NCBI RefSeq assembly: GCF_014202435.1
Contig: NZ_JACHGU010000011.1
Span: 1-49,527, forward strand
DNA length: 49,527 nt
Direction: 5' to 3'
DNA from: Pseudoxanthomonas broegbernensis
GTDB taxonomy: Bacteria; Pseudomonadota; Gammaproteobacteria; Xanthomonadales; Xanthomonadaceae
Shown: in pieces, positions 1-9,255 of the stretch
Position numbering within the stretch: the first letter of the stretch is position 1
Layout of the letters: the number at the start of each line of letters is the position of its first letter
Translations under genes and position numbers: made by a program
The notes under the pieces: generated by a model
Databases searched by the model: none
What the model was told of the DNA's origin: nothing
Seen by the model: only the letters and a program-made list of their open reading frames with translations

Positions 1-123
1 CTGGCTGCTGCGGTGGATCGTGTTTTTGTGTGCCTGGATCCGGGAGTGCCTGTTGCCGTCGGCGGCTCGCAGCTCAGGTGCGCGCGTCGCAATGGTCTGC
101 TGAAGCGGATACTTCAGGGGTGA
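1..123 (+). other. C-terminal tail of an unidentified upstream ORF
   Basis: Frame 1 is open from the first base to a TGA at 121-123, giving about 40 residues that end in KRILQG. I do not recognise it. It may be the end of a real gene cut by the window edge or a chance frame in mobile-element debris. It lies 29 bases upstream of the first CHC2 fragment. Confidence 0.2.
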
Positions 124-152
124 CTATTGACACGATTCCCGAGGAGGTTGGT

Positions 153-404
153 ATGGCGCGCATCCCGGAAGCAGAGGTTGAGCGGCTTAAGGCCGAGGTG
201 TCGTTGCAGCGGCTGGTGGAGGCCAAAGGGGTCAAGCTGGCCCGGCAGGGGAAGGACTGGCTGGGCCGCTGCCCGTTCCACGACGACAAGACGCCTTCGC
301 TGGTGGTGAGTCCTGGGAAGAACCTGTGGCACTGCCTGGGCGCGTGCGCCACGGGCGGGACGGTGATCGACTGGGTGATGCGGGCCGAGGGGGTGTCGTT
401 CCGG
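153..404 (+). repeat. Direct repeat, left copy (CHC2 segment)
   Basis: This 252-base segment matches 1943-2194 in the same orientation without any gap. It is diverged at the base level, with about 89 percent protein identity. Together the copies bracket 1.5 kb that holds the Rhs tip, the lipoprotein and the XRE tail. Confidence 0.8.
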
Positions 405-488
405 GGAGCAACTGGATATCGCCCTGGAGCGATCAAGCCTGCAGTTCACCAAGCCGGCGGAAATCGCCGCAGTGATCCGCTGGCATAA
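153..488 (+). pseudogene. Truncated CHC2 zinc-finger (DnaG-like primase) gene, copy 1
   Basis: The ATG at 153 follows a good ribosome binding site, GAGGAGG at 141-147. The first 84 residues are the N-terminal CHC2 zinc-binding domain of primase-like proteins carried by plasmids and integrative elements. The zinc ligands are Cys40 and His43 in RCPFH, then Cys61 and Cys65 in HCLGAC, followed by GGTVIDWVM. Homology with copy 2 (1943 onward) stops at about base 404, after VSFR. The frame then runs through unrelated sequence to a stop at 486-488. Intact relatives are many hundreds of residues long with a Toprim domain, so this is a 5-prime remnant. A start and ribosome site are present, so a short zinc-finger peptide could still be made. 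Confidence 0.75.
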
Positions 489-537
489 GGTTGCGTTGGC
501 GCAGCAGCGGGCGCGCTACTGGGGCGAAGGCGCTTGA
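406..537 (+). pseudogene. C-terminal fragment of an unrecognised gene fused behind CHC2 copy 1
   Basis: Directly after the CHC2 homology breaks, the +1 frame stays open for 43 codons to TGA at 535-537. It reads like a real protein C terminus (IAAVIRWHKVALAQQ, ending ARYWGEGA). I cannot name the parent gene. It was probably joined to the primase remnant by a deletion. Another possibility is that it is non-coding and only looks protein-like. Confidence 0.35.
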
Positions 538-673
538 CGGCGACCGTGCCGTGGGCCAAAAGTGCATCAAGGGAATTTTACGAAGCCGGGAACCCGCCTC
601 AATGGCCGCAGCGTTCGCAAGTGCCTATCGCATCAAGGGAAACCGTCGCCGGATACGACGGCGCACGTCAGGG

Positions 674-1171
674 CGAACTATCTATGTCTATGTTGGAGGG
701 AATCCGGTTAGCTACGTCGATCCGGAGGGATTGCAGCAAGTTTGGGGAGGAAGAAGCGCGCAGGGATGGCAAGCTTTGTCTGTTTCGCAGCGTAGTCAGT
801 ACCTAGCCAATAGGGCTCCAGGTGAGGCTGCCATGGGAGCGACTGACTTTGCTCGACAGTTCGTCAATCAATGGCTGGCCACGCATGTAGTCGGCCGTTC
901 CCATAACGGATGGGGGGGGCAGGATAAATATTTCCACTGCATGGCAAATTGCCAAGCGGCACAAAGAGGCCCAGGCGGATATGTGGCTTCCCAATGCTTA
1001 AGTGATGGCCGGGAATGGTTCGACCAGAATATCAAGGGAGATTCCGCTGCTGATTCTGCGGTAGATCAAGCAGCGAACAACTATGGGCGGTCATCTGGGT
1101 GGTCAAACCCAAGTGGAAATTGCTCGCAGATGTGTGGTGGTTACCGGCCAGGCGGGAGCTTCCCCTTCTGA
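674..1171 (+). pseudogene. Rhs C-terminal tip fragment (core end plus toxin-like domain)
   Basis: From about 674 the frame encodes the end of an Rhs repeat-associated core, IYVYVGGNPVSYVDPEGL, the usual junction between conserved shell and variable tip. About 145 residues follow, with NKY-like HCMANC and CSQMCGG cysteine motifs and many Gly and Asn. The rest of the Rhs gene (normally over 1000 residues) is absent, so this is an orphan tip. The base composition is clearly lower in GC than the chromosome around it. The stop TGA at 1169-1171 overlaps the ATG of the next gene by one base, as in toxin/immunity pairs. The activity of the tip is unknown. Part of the 540-673 stretch may belong to the same frame but shows no Rhs similarity. 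Confidence 0.6.
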
Positions 1172-1629
1172 TGATCCGAAAACCTTCCATGAGCGTTCGT
1201 AAGGCTTGTCTTGCGGTGGCTTTGGCCGTCATCGTGTCTGGTTGTGGCGAGGTAACCATCGCGAAATATGCGGATCGTAATGACGCGCTTGCAAGGGAGG
1301 CGATAGGCGAATCTAAATGGCTTCCTGCGTGGTTGCCTGAGGGTGCTGTTGCTATCCGAGAGACTCATGATGTGGACACAAACGAATCATGGCTGGTCTT
1401 CCGCCTGAATGGCGATAAATTGACTTTGCCATCGAAATGCGAGCTGGCAGATAAACCAGCTATGACGGAAAAGCGAGTGATGTCGCGATTTCCTCAGTTT
1501 GCTCAAGATGCATGGTCCCGTGCCTCTGAGCACACTGGCGAGTTCTATCGTTGCCCTGAGAGCAGTGTTGCTCGCTGGGTTATGCATGACGAGGAACTAG
1601 GCTTGGTTTATAGCTGGGTAAAGTTCTGA
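1171..1629 (+). CDS. Small lipoprotein, candidate immunity protein for the Rhs tip
   Basis: A 152-residue protein from ATG 1171, or 146 from ATG 1189. The first start overlaps the Rhs stop (TGATG), which suggests translational coupling. A basic start, a hydrophobic stretch and the lipobox-like VSGCGE mark it as a type II lipoprotein with a modified Cys near residue 28. The mature part is mixed charge with two further Cys and ends in LVYSWVKF. No known domain was recognised. Its position right behind a toxin-like tip, and its low GC matching the tip, suggest an immunity lipoprotein that protects in the periplasm. That role is inference from context only. Confidence 0.6.
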   Translation: MIRKPSMSVRKACLAVALAVIVSGCGEVTIAKYADRNDALAREAIGESKWLPAWLPEGAVAIRETHDVDTNESWLVFRLNGDKLTLPSKCELADKPAMTEKRVMSRFPQFAQDAWSRASEHTGEFYRCPESSVARWVMHDEELGLVYSWVKF

Positions 1630-1669
1630 GTTGCATAGAAGCGCCGCACTCGCCGCGGGGCTTCTTCAT

Positions 1670-1942
1670 TTAGCCGCTGGCCTTCTTCTTGGGCTGCATG
1701 CGCAACTGCGACTGCCGGGCCTGATGCTTGAGGATCAAGCCTTCCAATACGGCTTGCGCGGTGGCGCGCTCGTCATCGTCGAACTGCTGCAATGCCTCGA
1801 ACTGCAAGCGCAGGCTGTCGTCAGGGCCGCGTTCGTCGTCGTCGAACAAGAGCCGATCAGCACTAACGGTTAGGGCTTTGGAGAGTTTGCGGATCATCTC
1901 CAGCGTGGGCTGGGCCTCGCCCTTCTCGTAGCGTTGCACCTG
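1670..1942 (-). pseudogene. 5-prime truncated XRE-family regulator
   Basis: The minus-strand frame ending at 1670 encodes 91 residues. It starts inside a Cro/C1 helix-turn-helix (VQRYEKGEAQPTLEMIRKLS, then ALTVSADRLLF), continues into an acidic dimerisation-like segment and ends in a basic KKKASG tail. The first helices and the start codon are missing. The break falls at 1942/1943, exactly where CHC2 copy 2 begins on the opposite strand. The gene is therefore dead unless reading starts inside the CHC2 copy. Such regulators are usual in integrative elements and prophages. Confidence 0.65.
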
Positions 1943-2194
1943 ATGGCCCGCATCCCGGAACAGGAAATCGAACGCCTCAAGGCCGAGGTGTCGTTGCAGA
2001 GGCTGGTGGAGGCCAAGGGGGTGACGCTGGCGCGGCAGGGCAAGGACTGGCTCGGGTGCTGCCCGTTCCACGCCGACCGCACGCCGTCGCTGGTGGTGAG
2101 TCCGGGGAAGAACCTGTGGTACTGCCTGGGCGCGTGCGCGACGGGCGGCACGGTGATCGACTGGGTGATGAAGGCCGAGAGGGTGTCGTTCCGG
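1943..2194 (+). repeat. Direct repeat, right copy (CHC2 segment)
   Basis: Right-hand partner of the repeat at 153-404. Recombination between the two would delete the intervening low-GC cassette and leave one CHC2 remnant. Confidence 0.8.
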
Positions 2195-2323
2195 CACGCG
2201 GTGGAGCTGCTGCGCAACGACGCGCCGCTGACCGGGCCGGTGGTGCGGCAGGCGACGGTGCCGAAACTGGCCGCGCCGGTGGGGGCAGGTCAATCCGACC
2301 ATCGGCGGCGGGGTCGCCGGTAG
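1943..2323 (+). pseudogene. Truncated CHC2 zinc-finger primase gene, copy 2
   Basis: Starting at ATG 1943, 84 codons align to copy 1 without gaps. About 75 of 84 residues are identical, and Cys40, His43, Cys61 and Cys65 are kept. Copy 2 goes further into the parent gene, through RHAVELLRND and a short proline/alanine stretch, before a break near 2286. The frame ends at 2321-2323. It lacks the upstream ribosome site of copy 1 because the XRE tail is joined directly to its start codon. It is a remnant with no Toprim or helicase part. Confidence 0.75.
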
Positions 2324-2452
2324 CGGCGCGTAGCCGGCCTGTGACCTTGACCTCCAGGTATGCCCCCTCCCAGCCCCCCGCCGTTCCACCCGCCACCGCC
2401 AGCGTTGCAGCGCCGGAACCGATCCCGCCGGCCGGCCGGCCCGTACCGGGCC

Positions 2453-2458
2453 TACAAT
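2453..2458 (+). promoter_or_regulatory. -10 box of lipA, leaderless geometry
   Basis: TACAAT ends seven bases before the lipA ATG at 2466, so transcription would start at or next to the start codon. No -35 box and no ribosome site are evident. The same arrangement occurs before rsgA and the QEGLA gene. Confidence 0.5.
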
Positions 2459-2465
2459 GGCCGCC

Positions 2466-3476
2466 ATGAACGCCCCCACCCCCCGCACCATCCCGCTCCA
2501 GGTCCTGTCCGAATCCGCCGCGCCGCAGGCGCCGCTGCAGGTCGGGGCCAAGCAACTGGGCGGGGACAAGATCAACCGCTCGCCGGTGCAGTTCGCCGAC
2601 GCGCCGGTGCTGCGCAAGCCCTCGTGGATCCGGGTGCGCATTCCCTCCGGCAACGCGGTGGCCAACCTCAAGGCCAAGCTGCGCCAGAACCGCCTGGTCA
2701 CCGTGTGCGAGGAGGCCAGTTGCCCCAACATCCACGAATGCTTCGGCCACGGCACCGCCACCTTCATGATCCTGGGCGAGGTCTGCACCCGGCGCTGCTC
2801 GTTCTGCGACGTCGCACACGGCCGGCCCAAGCCGCCGGACCCGGCCGAGCCGCTGCACCTGGCGCAGACGGTCAAGGACATGGGCCTGAAGTACGTGGTG
2901 GTCACCAGCGTGGACCGCGACGACCTGCGCGACGGCGGCGCCGGCCATTTCGTCGATTGCATCAGCGCCATCCGCGAGTTCAGCCCGGGCACCCGGATCG
3001 AGATCCTGACTCCGGATTTCCGCGGCAAGGGACGCATGGACCGCGCGCTGGAGATCCTGGCGGCCAATCCGCCGGACGTGTTCAACCACAACGTGGAGAC
3101 GGTGCCGGACCTGTACCCGAACGTGCGCCCGGGCGCGGACTACCAGTGGTCGCTGACCCTGCTGCGCAAGTTCAAGGCCCAGCATCCGTCCATCCCGACC
3201 AAGTCCGGGATCATGCTTGGCCTGGGCGAGACTCTGGAGCAGGTGCAGGCCACCCTGCGCGACCTGCGCGCGCACGAGGTGGACATGATCACCATCGGCC
3301 AGTACCTGCAGCCCACCGCGCACCACCATCCGGTGCTGCGCTACTGGACGCCGGAGGAATACAAGGCGCTGGAGGTCTACGGCTACGGGCTGGGCTTCAG
3401 CCACGTCGCCTCCGGGCCGATGGTGCGCTCGTCCTACCACGCCGACCGCCAGGCCGCCGGCGCCGGGGTGGGTTGA
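2466..3476 (+). CDS. lipA: Lipoyl synthase
   Basis: Radical-SAM enzyme of 336 residues that inserts two sulfur atoms into octanoyl groups on lipoyl domains, completing the cofactor of pyruvate and 2-oxoglutarate dehydrogenases. It has the auxiliary cluster motif Cys81-x4-Cys86-x5-Cys92, the radical-SAM motif Cys107-x3-Cys111-x2-Cys114 and the C-terminal RSSY motif whose serine binds the auxiliary cluster. ATG 2466 was preferred to ATG 2457 because the latter lies inside the TACAAT -10 box. In many proteobacteria lipB lies just upstream. Here mobile debris ends about 140 bases before the gene, so any lipB link is not visible in this window. Confidence 0.97.
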   Translation: MNAPTPRTIPLQVLSESAAPQAPLQVGAKQLGGDKINRSPVQFADAPVLRKPSWIRVRIPSGNAVANLKAKLRQNRLVTVCEEASCPNIHECFGHGTATFMILGEVCTRRCSFCDVAHGRPKPPDPAEPLHLAQTVKDMGLKYVVVTSVDRDDLRDGGAGHFVDCISAIREFSPGTRIEILTPDFRGKGRMDRALEILAANPPDVFNHNVETVPDLYPNVRPGADYQWSLTLLRKFKAQHPSIPTKSGIMLGLGETLEQVQATLRDLRAHEVDMITIGQYLQPTAHHHPVLRYWTPEEYKALEVYGYGLGFSHVASGPMVRSSYHADRQAAGAGVG

Positions 3477-3650
3477 GCGCACGCCGCTGCGCCGGTACGC
3501 GCGCAGGCGGGGCGTTCACCTTTCCCCACGCGGCAGCGGCTAGCCTGTGAAAGGCGTCGCGCGCGCGGGCAGGCAACTTCCGGCGCGGCGATGGGTCACA
3601 GTCGTCGTCCAATCCGTATGCAACCGGCCAGGAACGGCCCGAGATCGCGC

Positions 3651-5831
3651 ATGAATCCCAGAATCCCCGCTCTTCTGAGCCTGGCTTTCCTGCTGGCCGC
3701 GCCGACCGCGCTGCCGGCCCGCACGGATGCGCCGGCGCAGGTGGCCATCGCACCGACCGCCGACCAGGCCACCACGTCCAAGCTGGTCTACGGCCTGCTG
3801 TCGGACAGCCGCTATGCCTATCGCCCGCGGCCGGCCGATGCGGCCATGTCGGCGGACATCTTCCGCCGCTACCTGGAATCGCTGGACGGCAGCCGCCAGT
3901 TCTTCACCGCCGCCGACATCGAGCGCTTCGCGTCCTGGCGCGGGCGCATGGCCGACGCGGTGCGCAACGGCGACCCGGCGCCGGCCTTCGCCATCTTCGT
4001 GGCCTACCGCGAGCGGGTGGGGCAGCGCGCGGCGCATGCCCGCGCGCTGCTGGAGCAGGACTTCGACTTCTCCGGGCACGAGCGCTGGGAATACGACCGC
4101 AAGGACGTGCCCTGGGCCGCCGACGAGGCCGCGCTGGACGAGGTGTGGCGCAAGTCGGTGATGAACGACTGGCTGCGGCTGAAGCTGGCCGGCAAGGCCC
4201 CGGACGAGATCCGCAAGACCCTGGACAAGCGCTACGCGCAACTGGGCCGGTCGGTGACCGAGCTGAAGAGCGAGGACGTGTTCTCGCTGTTCCTCAACGC
4301 CTACACCTCCGCCATCGACCCGCACACCGACTATCTCAACCCGCGCACCGCCGAGAACTTCAACCAGGCCATGTCGCTGTCGCTGGAGGGCATCGGTGCG
4401 CAACTGCAGCGCCAGGACGACGTGGTGGTGATCCGCGAGATCATCCCCGGCGGCCCGGCCTCGCTGGACGGCACGCTCAAGGCCGGCGACCGCATCGTCG
4501 GCGTGGGCCAGGGCGCGTCCGGGCCGGTGGAGGACGTGGTCGGCTGGCGCATCGACGACGTGGTGGCCAAGATCCGCGGGGCCAAGGACACCCAGGTGAA
4601 CCTGGAGTACATCCCGGCCGAGAACGGCATGGACGGCGAGCACCGCTTCGTCCTGCTCACCCGCGCCCGCGTGCAGTTGGCCGAGCAGGCCGCCAAGAGC
4701 AAGACCTACGCCATCCCCGCGAAGGACGGCCTGCCCAGGCGGGTGATCGGGGTGATCGAGCTGCCCACCTTCTACCAGGACTTCGAAGGCCGCCGCCGCA
4801 ACGGCAGCGACTACACCTCGGCCACCCGCGACGTGGCCAACCTGCTGGACCAGTTCAAGAAGCAGGGCGTGGACGGCGTGGTCCTGGACCTGCGCAACAA
4901 CGGCGGCGGCTCGCTGGACGAGGCGGTGCAGTTGACCGGCCTGTTCGTCGACCAGGGGCCGGTGGTGCAGGTGCGCGAGTCCGGCGGCCGGGTCAGCGTC
5001 AACAGCGACCGCAACCCGGGCGTGGCCTGGGACGGCCCGCTGGCGGTGCTGATCAACCGCGCCTCGGCCTCGGCCTCGGAGATCTTCGCCGGCGCCATGC
5101 AGGACTACGGCCGCGCGCTGATCATCGGCGAGACCACCTTCGGCAAGGGCACGGTGCAGAACCTGGTGGACCTGGACCGCTGGCCGACCAGCGAGGGGCC
5201 GCGCTTCGGCCAGGTGAAGCTGACCATCGCCCAGTTCTTCCGCATCGAGGGCGGGAGCACCCAGCACAAGGGCGTGGTCCCGGACATTGCCTACCCGCTG
5301 AGCGTGGACGCCAACGAGTTCGGCGAGAGCACCTACGACAACGCCCTGCCGTGGACGCGGATCGCGGCCGTGCCGCATACGCGCTACGGCAACTTCGCGC
5401 CGCTGCTGCCGCGGCTGCAGGCCCTGCATGCGCAGCGCATCGCCGACGACCTGGAGTTCCGCTGGTGGAGCGAGGACGTGGTCCGCTACCGCGAGGAAGC
5501 GGCCAAGAAGTACCTCTCGCTCAACGAGGCCGAGCGCCGCACCGAGCGCGACCGCCAGGAAGCCCAGCGCAAGGAGCGCCAGGCCATCCGCAAGGAGAAG
5601 GGCCTGGATCTGGACCCGCTGGCCGACGAGAGCGACGACGGCCTGACCGCCGGCGAGCGCGACGTGGTCAAGGACGCCGCGCGCGAGAAGGCCGCCGAGA
5701 AGCGCCCGGACCCGCTGCAGCGCGAGTCGGCCGCGATCCTGGCCGACGCCATCGGCCTGCTGCAGCAGGACCGGCCGTTGTCGGCGCAGGTGCTGCCGAA
5801 GACGGCCTCGGCGGTGCGCTGGGCCGAGTAG
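3651..5831 (+). CDS. prc: Carboxy-terminal (tail-specific) protease Prc
   Basis: Periplasmic S41 serine protease of 726 residues that trims or degrades proteins from the C terminus and helps control cell-wall hydrolases. ATG 3651 gives a clean signal peptide (basic start, LLSLAFLLAAPTALPA, cleavage after about residue 23). An upstream ATG at 3618 is possible but adds a charged leader. Order: N-terminal helical domain, PDZ domain (about 235-320), then the protease fold with LRNNGGGS, the SASASE stretch (about 472-477, which holds the nucleophile) and Lys499 in TFGKGTVQ. The C-terminal part is highly charged, as in E. coli Prc. It stands alone between lipA and the lrp locus, with a terminator behind it. 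Confidence 0.95.
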   Translation: MNPRIPALLSLAFLLAAPTALPARTDAPAQVAIAPTADQATTSKLVYGLLSDSRYAYRPRPADAAMSADIFRRYLESLDGSRQFFTAADIERFASWRGRMADAVRNGDPAPAFAIFVAYRERVGQRAAHARALLEQDFDFSGHERWEYDRKDVPWAADEAALDEVWRKSVMNDWLRLKLAGKAPDEIRKTLDKRYAQLGRSVTELKSEDVFSLFLNAYTSAIDPHTDYLNPRTAENFNQAMSLSLEGIGAQLQRQDDVVVIREIIPGGPASLDGTLKAGDRIVGVGQGASGPVEDVVGWRIDDVVAKIRGAKDTQVNLEYIPAENGMDGEHRFVLLTRARVQLAEQAAKSKTYAIPAKDGLPRRVIGVIELPTFYQDFEGRRRNGSDYTSATRDVANLLDQFKKQGVDGVVLDLRNNGGGSLDEAVQLTGLFVDQGPVVQVRESGGRVSVNSDRNPGVAWDGPLAVLINRASASASEIFAGAMQDYGRALIIGETTFGKGTVQNLVDLDRWPTSEGPRFGQVKLTIAQFFRIEGGSTQHKGVVPDIAYPLSVDANEFGESTYDNALPWTRIAAVPHTRYGNFAPLLPRLQALHAQRIADDLEFRWWSEDVVRYREEAAKKYLSLNEAERRTERDRQEAQRKERQAIRKEKGLDLDPLADESDDGLTAGERDVVKDAAREKAAEKRPDPLQRESAAILADAIGLLQQDRPLSAQVLPKTASAVRWAE

Positions 5832-5842
5832 GCGGGTGGACG

Positions 5843-5868
5843 GCCGCCGCCGCGCGTGCGGCGGCTTT
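5843..5868 (+). terminator. Rho-independent terminator after prc
   Basis: GCCGCCGC (5843-5850) pairs with GCGGCGGC (5858-5865) across a 7-base loop and is followed by TTT. The T run is short but the stem is perfect. Confidence 0.6.
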
Positions 5869-6042
5869 GGACGGGCTGGCCGCCGGCGGCTGCCCGCCTT
5901 GCGTGTCGGCTCCTGCAAGAGGCCACCCTGCCTTGCCCGTTCCATCCGCGGCAGCCAGAAGGCCGCGCAATCTTCCGGTTCCGGTTCCGGTTCGCGGTGC
6001 AGCAGCGCAGTTCGGCAATCGCGATGGATGGACGGGCCGGCC

Positions 6043-6537
6043 TCAGTCCGGGATCGCCAGCGCCAGGGTCTCCTTGACCTCCTCCATCACGATGTAGCTC
6101 TTGGACTCGCGCACGTGCGGCAGGGTCAGCAGGCTGCTGCCCAGCAGCTTGCGGTAGGAGGCCATCTCCGAGATGCGGGCCTTGATCAGGTAGTCGAAGT
6201 CGCCGGACATCAGGTGGCACTCCAGCACGTTGGGCAGCTTCAGTGCCGCGCGGCGGAATTCCTCGAAGATGTCGCCGGACTTGTACGCCAGGCTGATCTC
6301 CACGAACACCAGCAGCCCGGCCTTGAGTTGGCGGGGGTCGAGCCGGGCGTGGTAGCCCTGGATCACGCCATCGCGTTCGAGCCGGCGCACGCGCTCGGTG
6401 CACGGCGTGGTGGACAGCCCCACCCGTTCGCCCAGCTCGGTGAAGGAGATGCGGCCGTCCTGCTGCAGGATGCGCAGGATGTGGCGGTCGATGCGGTCCA
6501 GCTCGCGGGTGCGGGGCTTGTCGGGACGGGCCGGCAT
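6043..6537 (-). CDS. lrp: Lrp/AsnC-family transcriptional regulator
   Basis: 164 residues. An N-terminal winged helix-turn-helix (about 12-60, with LSTTPCTERVRRLE) is followed by a RAM/AsnC ligand-binding domain (about 70-150). The ATG at 6537 is preceded by GGAGA. It lies divergent to dadA-alr. In other proteobacteria Lrp or its relatives sense alanine or leucine and control dadA, so direct control of the neighbour is likely. Autoregulation through the shared 152-base intergenic region is also likely. That region is AT-rich compared with its surroundings and holds a perfect palindrome. Confidence 0.92.
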   Translation of the reverse strand: MPARPDKPRTRELDRIDRHILRILQQDGRISFTELGERVGLSTTPCTERVRRLERDGVIQGYHARLDPRQLKAGLLVFVEISLAYKSGDIFEEFRRAALKLPNVLECHLMSGDFDYLIKARISEMASYRKLLGSSLLTLPHVRESKSYIVMEEVKETLALAIPD

Positions 6538-6607
6538 GGAAATCTCCGTGGAGAGCCGCTTGGAAAGTGGATGCGACTGGTTTGTATCAGAAAATCGCGA
6601 AAAATGA

Positions 6608-6623
6608 ATGGACAATCGTCCAT
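6608..6623. promoter_or_regulatory. Perfect palindrome between lrp and dadA, candidate Lrp operator
   Basis: ATGGAC-AATC-GTCCAT is a 6-base perfect inverted repeat. It touches a good -10 candidate for dadA, TATACT at 6623-6628. The flanking AT tracts (CAGAAAATCGCGAAAAATG) fit an Lrp-type binding region. The regulator assignment is inference. Confidence 0.5.
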
Positions 6624-6689
6624 ATACTGCGCCCATCCGGCAATCGCTGGCATCCTTGCCAGTGAAAGCGCCTTTTCGAGGGTCGTGCG

Positions 6690-8009
6690 ATGCAGCGGGT
6701 TCTGGTACTGGGCAGTGGCGTGATCGGCGTGACCAGCGCGTGGTACCTGGCGCGCGCCGGCTTCGAGGTGACCGTGGTGGACCGCGAGCCCGGCCCGGCG
6801 CTGTCCACCAGCTATGCCAACGCCGGGCAGATCTCGCCCGGCTACGCCTCGCCCTGGGCCGCGCCGGGGGTGCCGCTGAAGGCGATCAAGTGGCTGTTCC
6901 AGCGGCACGCGCCGCTGGCCATCCGGCCCACGCTCGACCCGCGGCAGTACCTGTGGCTGGCGCGGATGCTGCGCAACTGCACCGCCGCCCGCTACGCGGT
7001 GAACAAGGAGCGCATGGTGCGCCTGGCCGAATACAGCGGCCACTGCCTGGACGAGCTGCGCGCGCGCACCGGCATCGCCTACGAGGGCCGCCGCCTGGGC
7101 ACCACCCAGTTGTTCCGCACCCAGGCCCAGCTCGATGCCGCCGCGCGCGACATCGCGGTGCTGGAAGAAGCCGGGGTGCCGTACGAACTGCTGGACCGGG
7201 CCGGCATCGCCCGGGTCGAACCGGCGCTGGCGGCCACCGGCGGGCTGCTGGCCGGTGCGCTGCGCCTGCCCGGCGACCAGACCGGCGACTGCCACATGTT
7301 CACCGAGCGCCTGGCGGCGCTGGCCGCCGCGCAGGGCGTGGAGTTCCGCTACGGGGCCACGGTCGAGGCCATCGAGGGCGACGGCGCGCGCGTCACCGGC
7401 GTGCGCATCGATGGCCGGGTCGAGACCGCGGACCGCTACGTGCTGGCCCTGGGAAGCTGGTCGCCCCGGCTGCTGCGGCCCCTGGGCATCCACCTGCCGG
7501 TGTATCCGCTCAAGGGCTATTCGCTGACCGTTCCCATCGTCGATGCGGCGATGGCACCCACCTCCACCGTGCTTGACGAAAGCTACAAGATCGCCATCAC
7601 CCGCTTCGACACGCGCATCCGCGTGGGCGGCATGGCCGAGGTGTCCGGCTTCGACCTGCGCCTGGACCCGCGCCGCCGCGCCACCCTGGAGAAGGTCGTG
7701 GACGAGCTGTACCCGCGCGGTGGCGACCTGGCCCGCGCGCAGTTCTGGGCCGGCCTGCGCCCGGCCACGCCCGACGGCACGCCGGTGGTCGGCGCCACCG
7801 CGCTGCGCAACCTGTTCCTCAACACCGGCCACGGCACCCTGGGCTGGACCATGGCCTGCGGCTCGGGCCGTTACCTGGCCGACGTGATCGCCCGCCAGCC
7901 GACCGGGATCGGCCGCGAGGGCCTGGACATCTCGCGCTACGGCCGTGGCGGGCTCGCGCGCGAAGGCGGGGAGTCGATCGACGCCAGTCCGGCGACAATG
8001 GCACGCTGA
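6690..8009 (+). CDS. dadA: D-amino acid dehydrogenase small subunit
   Basis: FAD-dependent inner-membrane-associated dehydrogenase of 439 residues. It oxidises D-alanine and other D-amino acids to 2-oxo acids and ammonia and feeds electrons to the quinone pool. The N-terminal dinucleotide-binding motif is GSGVIG (8-13). The conserved segments [19 protein letters not shown] and the C-terminal [16 protein letters not shown] bind FAD and substrate. The start ATG 6690 fixes the GxGxxG motif at the usual distance. It is followed 101 bases later by alr in the same direction, the classical dadAX arrangement for L-alanine catabolism through D-alanine. A second, more distant DadA lies at 36747. Confidence 0.95.
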   Translation: MQRVLVLGSGVIGVTSAWYLARAGFEVTVVDREPGPALSTSYANAGQISPGYASPWAAPGVPLKAIKWLFQRHAPLAIRPTLDPRQYLWLARMLRNCTAARYAVNKERMVRLAEYSGHCLDELRARTGIAYEGRRLGTTQLFRTQAQLDAAARDIAVLEEAGVPYELLDRAGIARVEPALAATGGLLAGALRLPGDQTGDCHMFTERLAALAAAQGVEFRYGATVEAIEGDGARVTGVRIDGRVETADRYVLALGSWSPRLLRPLGIHLPVYPLKGYSLTVPIVDAAMAPTSTVLDESYKIAITRFDTRIRVGGMAEVSGFDLRLDPRRRATLEKVVDELYPRGGDLARAQFWAGLRPATPDGTPVVGATALRNLFLNTGHGTLGWTMACGSGRYLADVIARQPTGIGREGLDISRYGRGGLAREGGESIDASPATMAR

Positions 8010-8110
8010 AGCCACCGCCCCGGCCTGCGCCGGGTTCCCGCGCACTGGATTCGCGCGTGCCATGCCGCCTGCACGCGCCGCCTCCGCACCCACGTGAATA
8101 CCCGACCCGC

Positions 8111-9181
<1,071 letters not shown>

Positions 9182-9223
9182 GCGCCGGCTGGGGCCGCGG
9201 CCGGCGCGCGGAGCCGGGCTGGT

Positions 9224-9229
9224 TAGAAT
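9224..9229 (+). promoter_or_regulatory. -10 box of the membrane-anchored protein gene
   Basis: TAGAAT in GGTTAGAATGCGCC lies 26 bases upstream of ATG 9256, and GGGGGCGGA between them can serve as ribosome site. No clear -35 box is visible. Confidence 0.4.
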
Positions 9230-9255
9230 GCGCCATTGTGCAACGGGGGCGGACG

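Noticed and set aside
534-806. Frame with EFYEAGNPPQWPQRSQ overlapping the Rhs tip
   Set aside because: It overlaps the better supported Rhs frame, has no recognisable domain and no ribosome site.
3540-5945. Long minus-strand open frames opposite prc and similar ones opposite lipA, acnD, nirK and the receptors
   Set aside because: They are shadows of real genes caused by very high GC. They show Arg/Ala/Gly/Pro-rich low-complexity translation and no conserved motifs.
5974-5991. Three tandem TTCCGG hexamers behind lrp
   Set aside because: Three units are too few to call a functional tandem repeat in GC-rich DNA, and no gene or promoter uses them.
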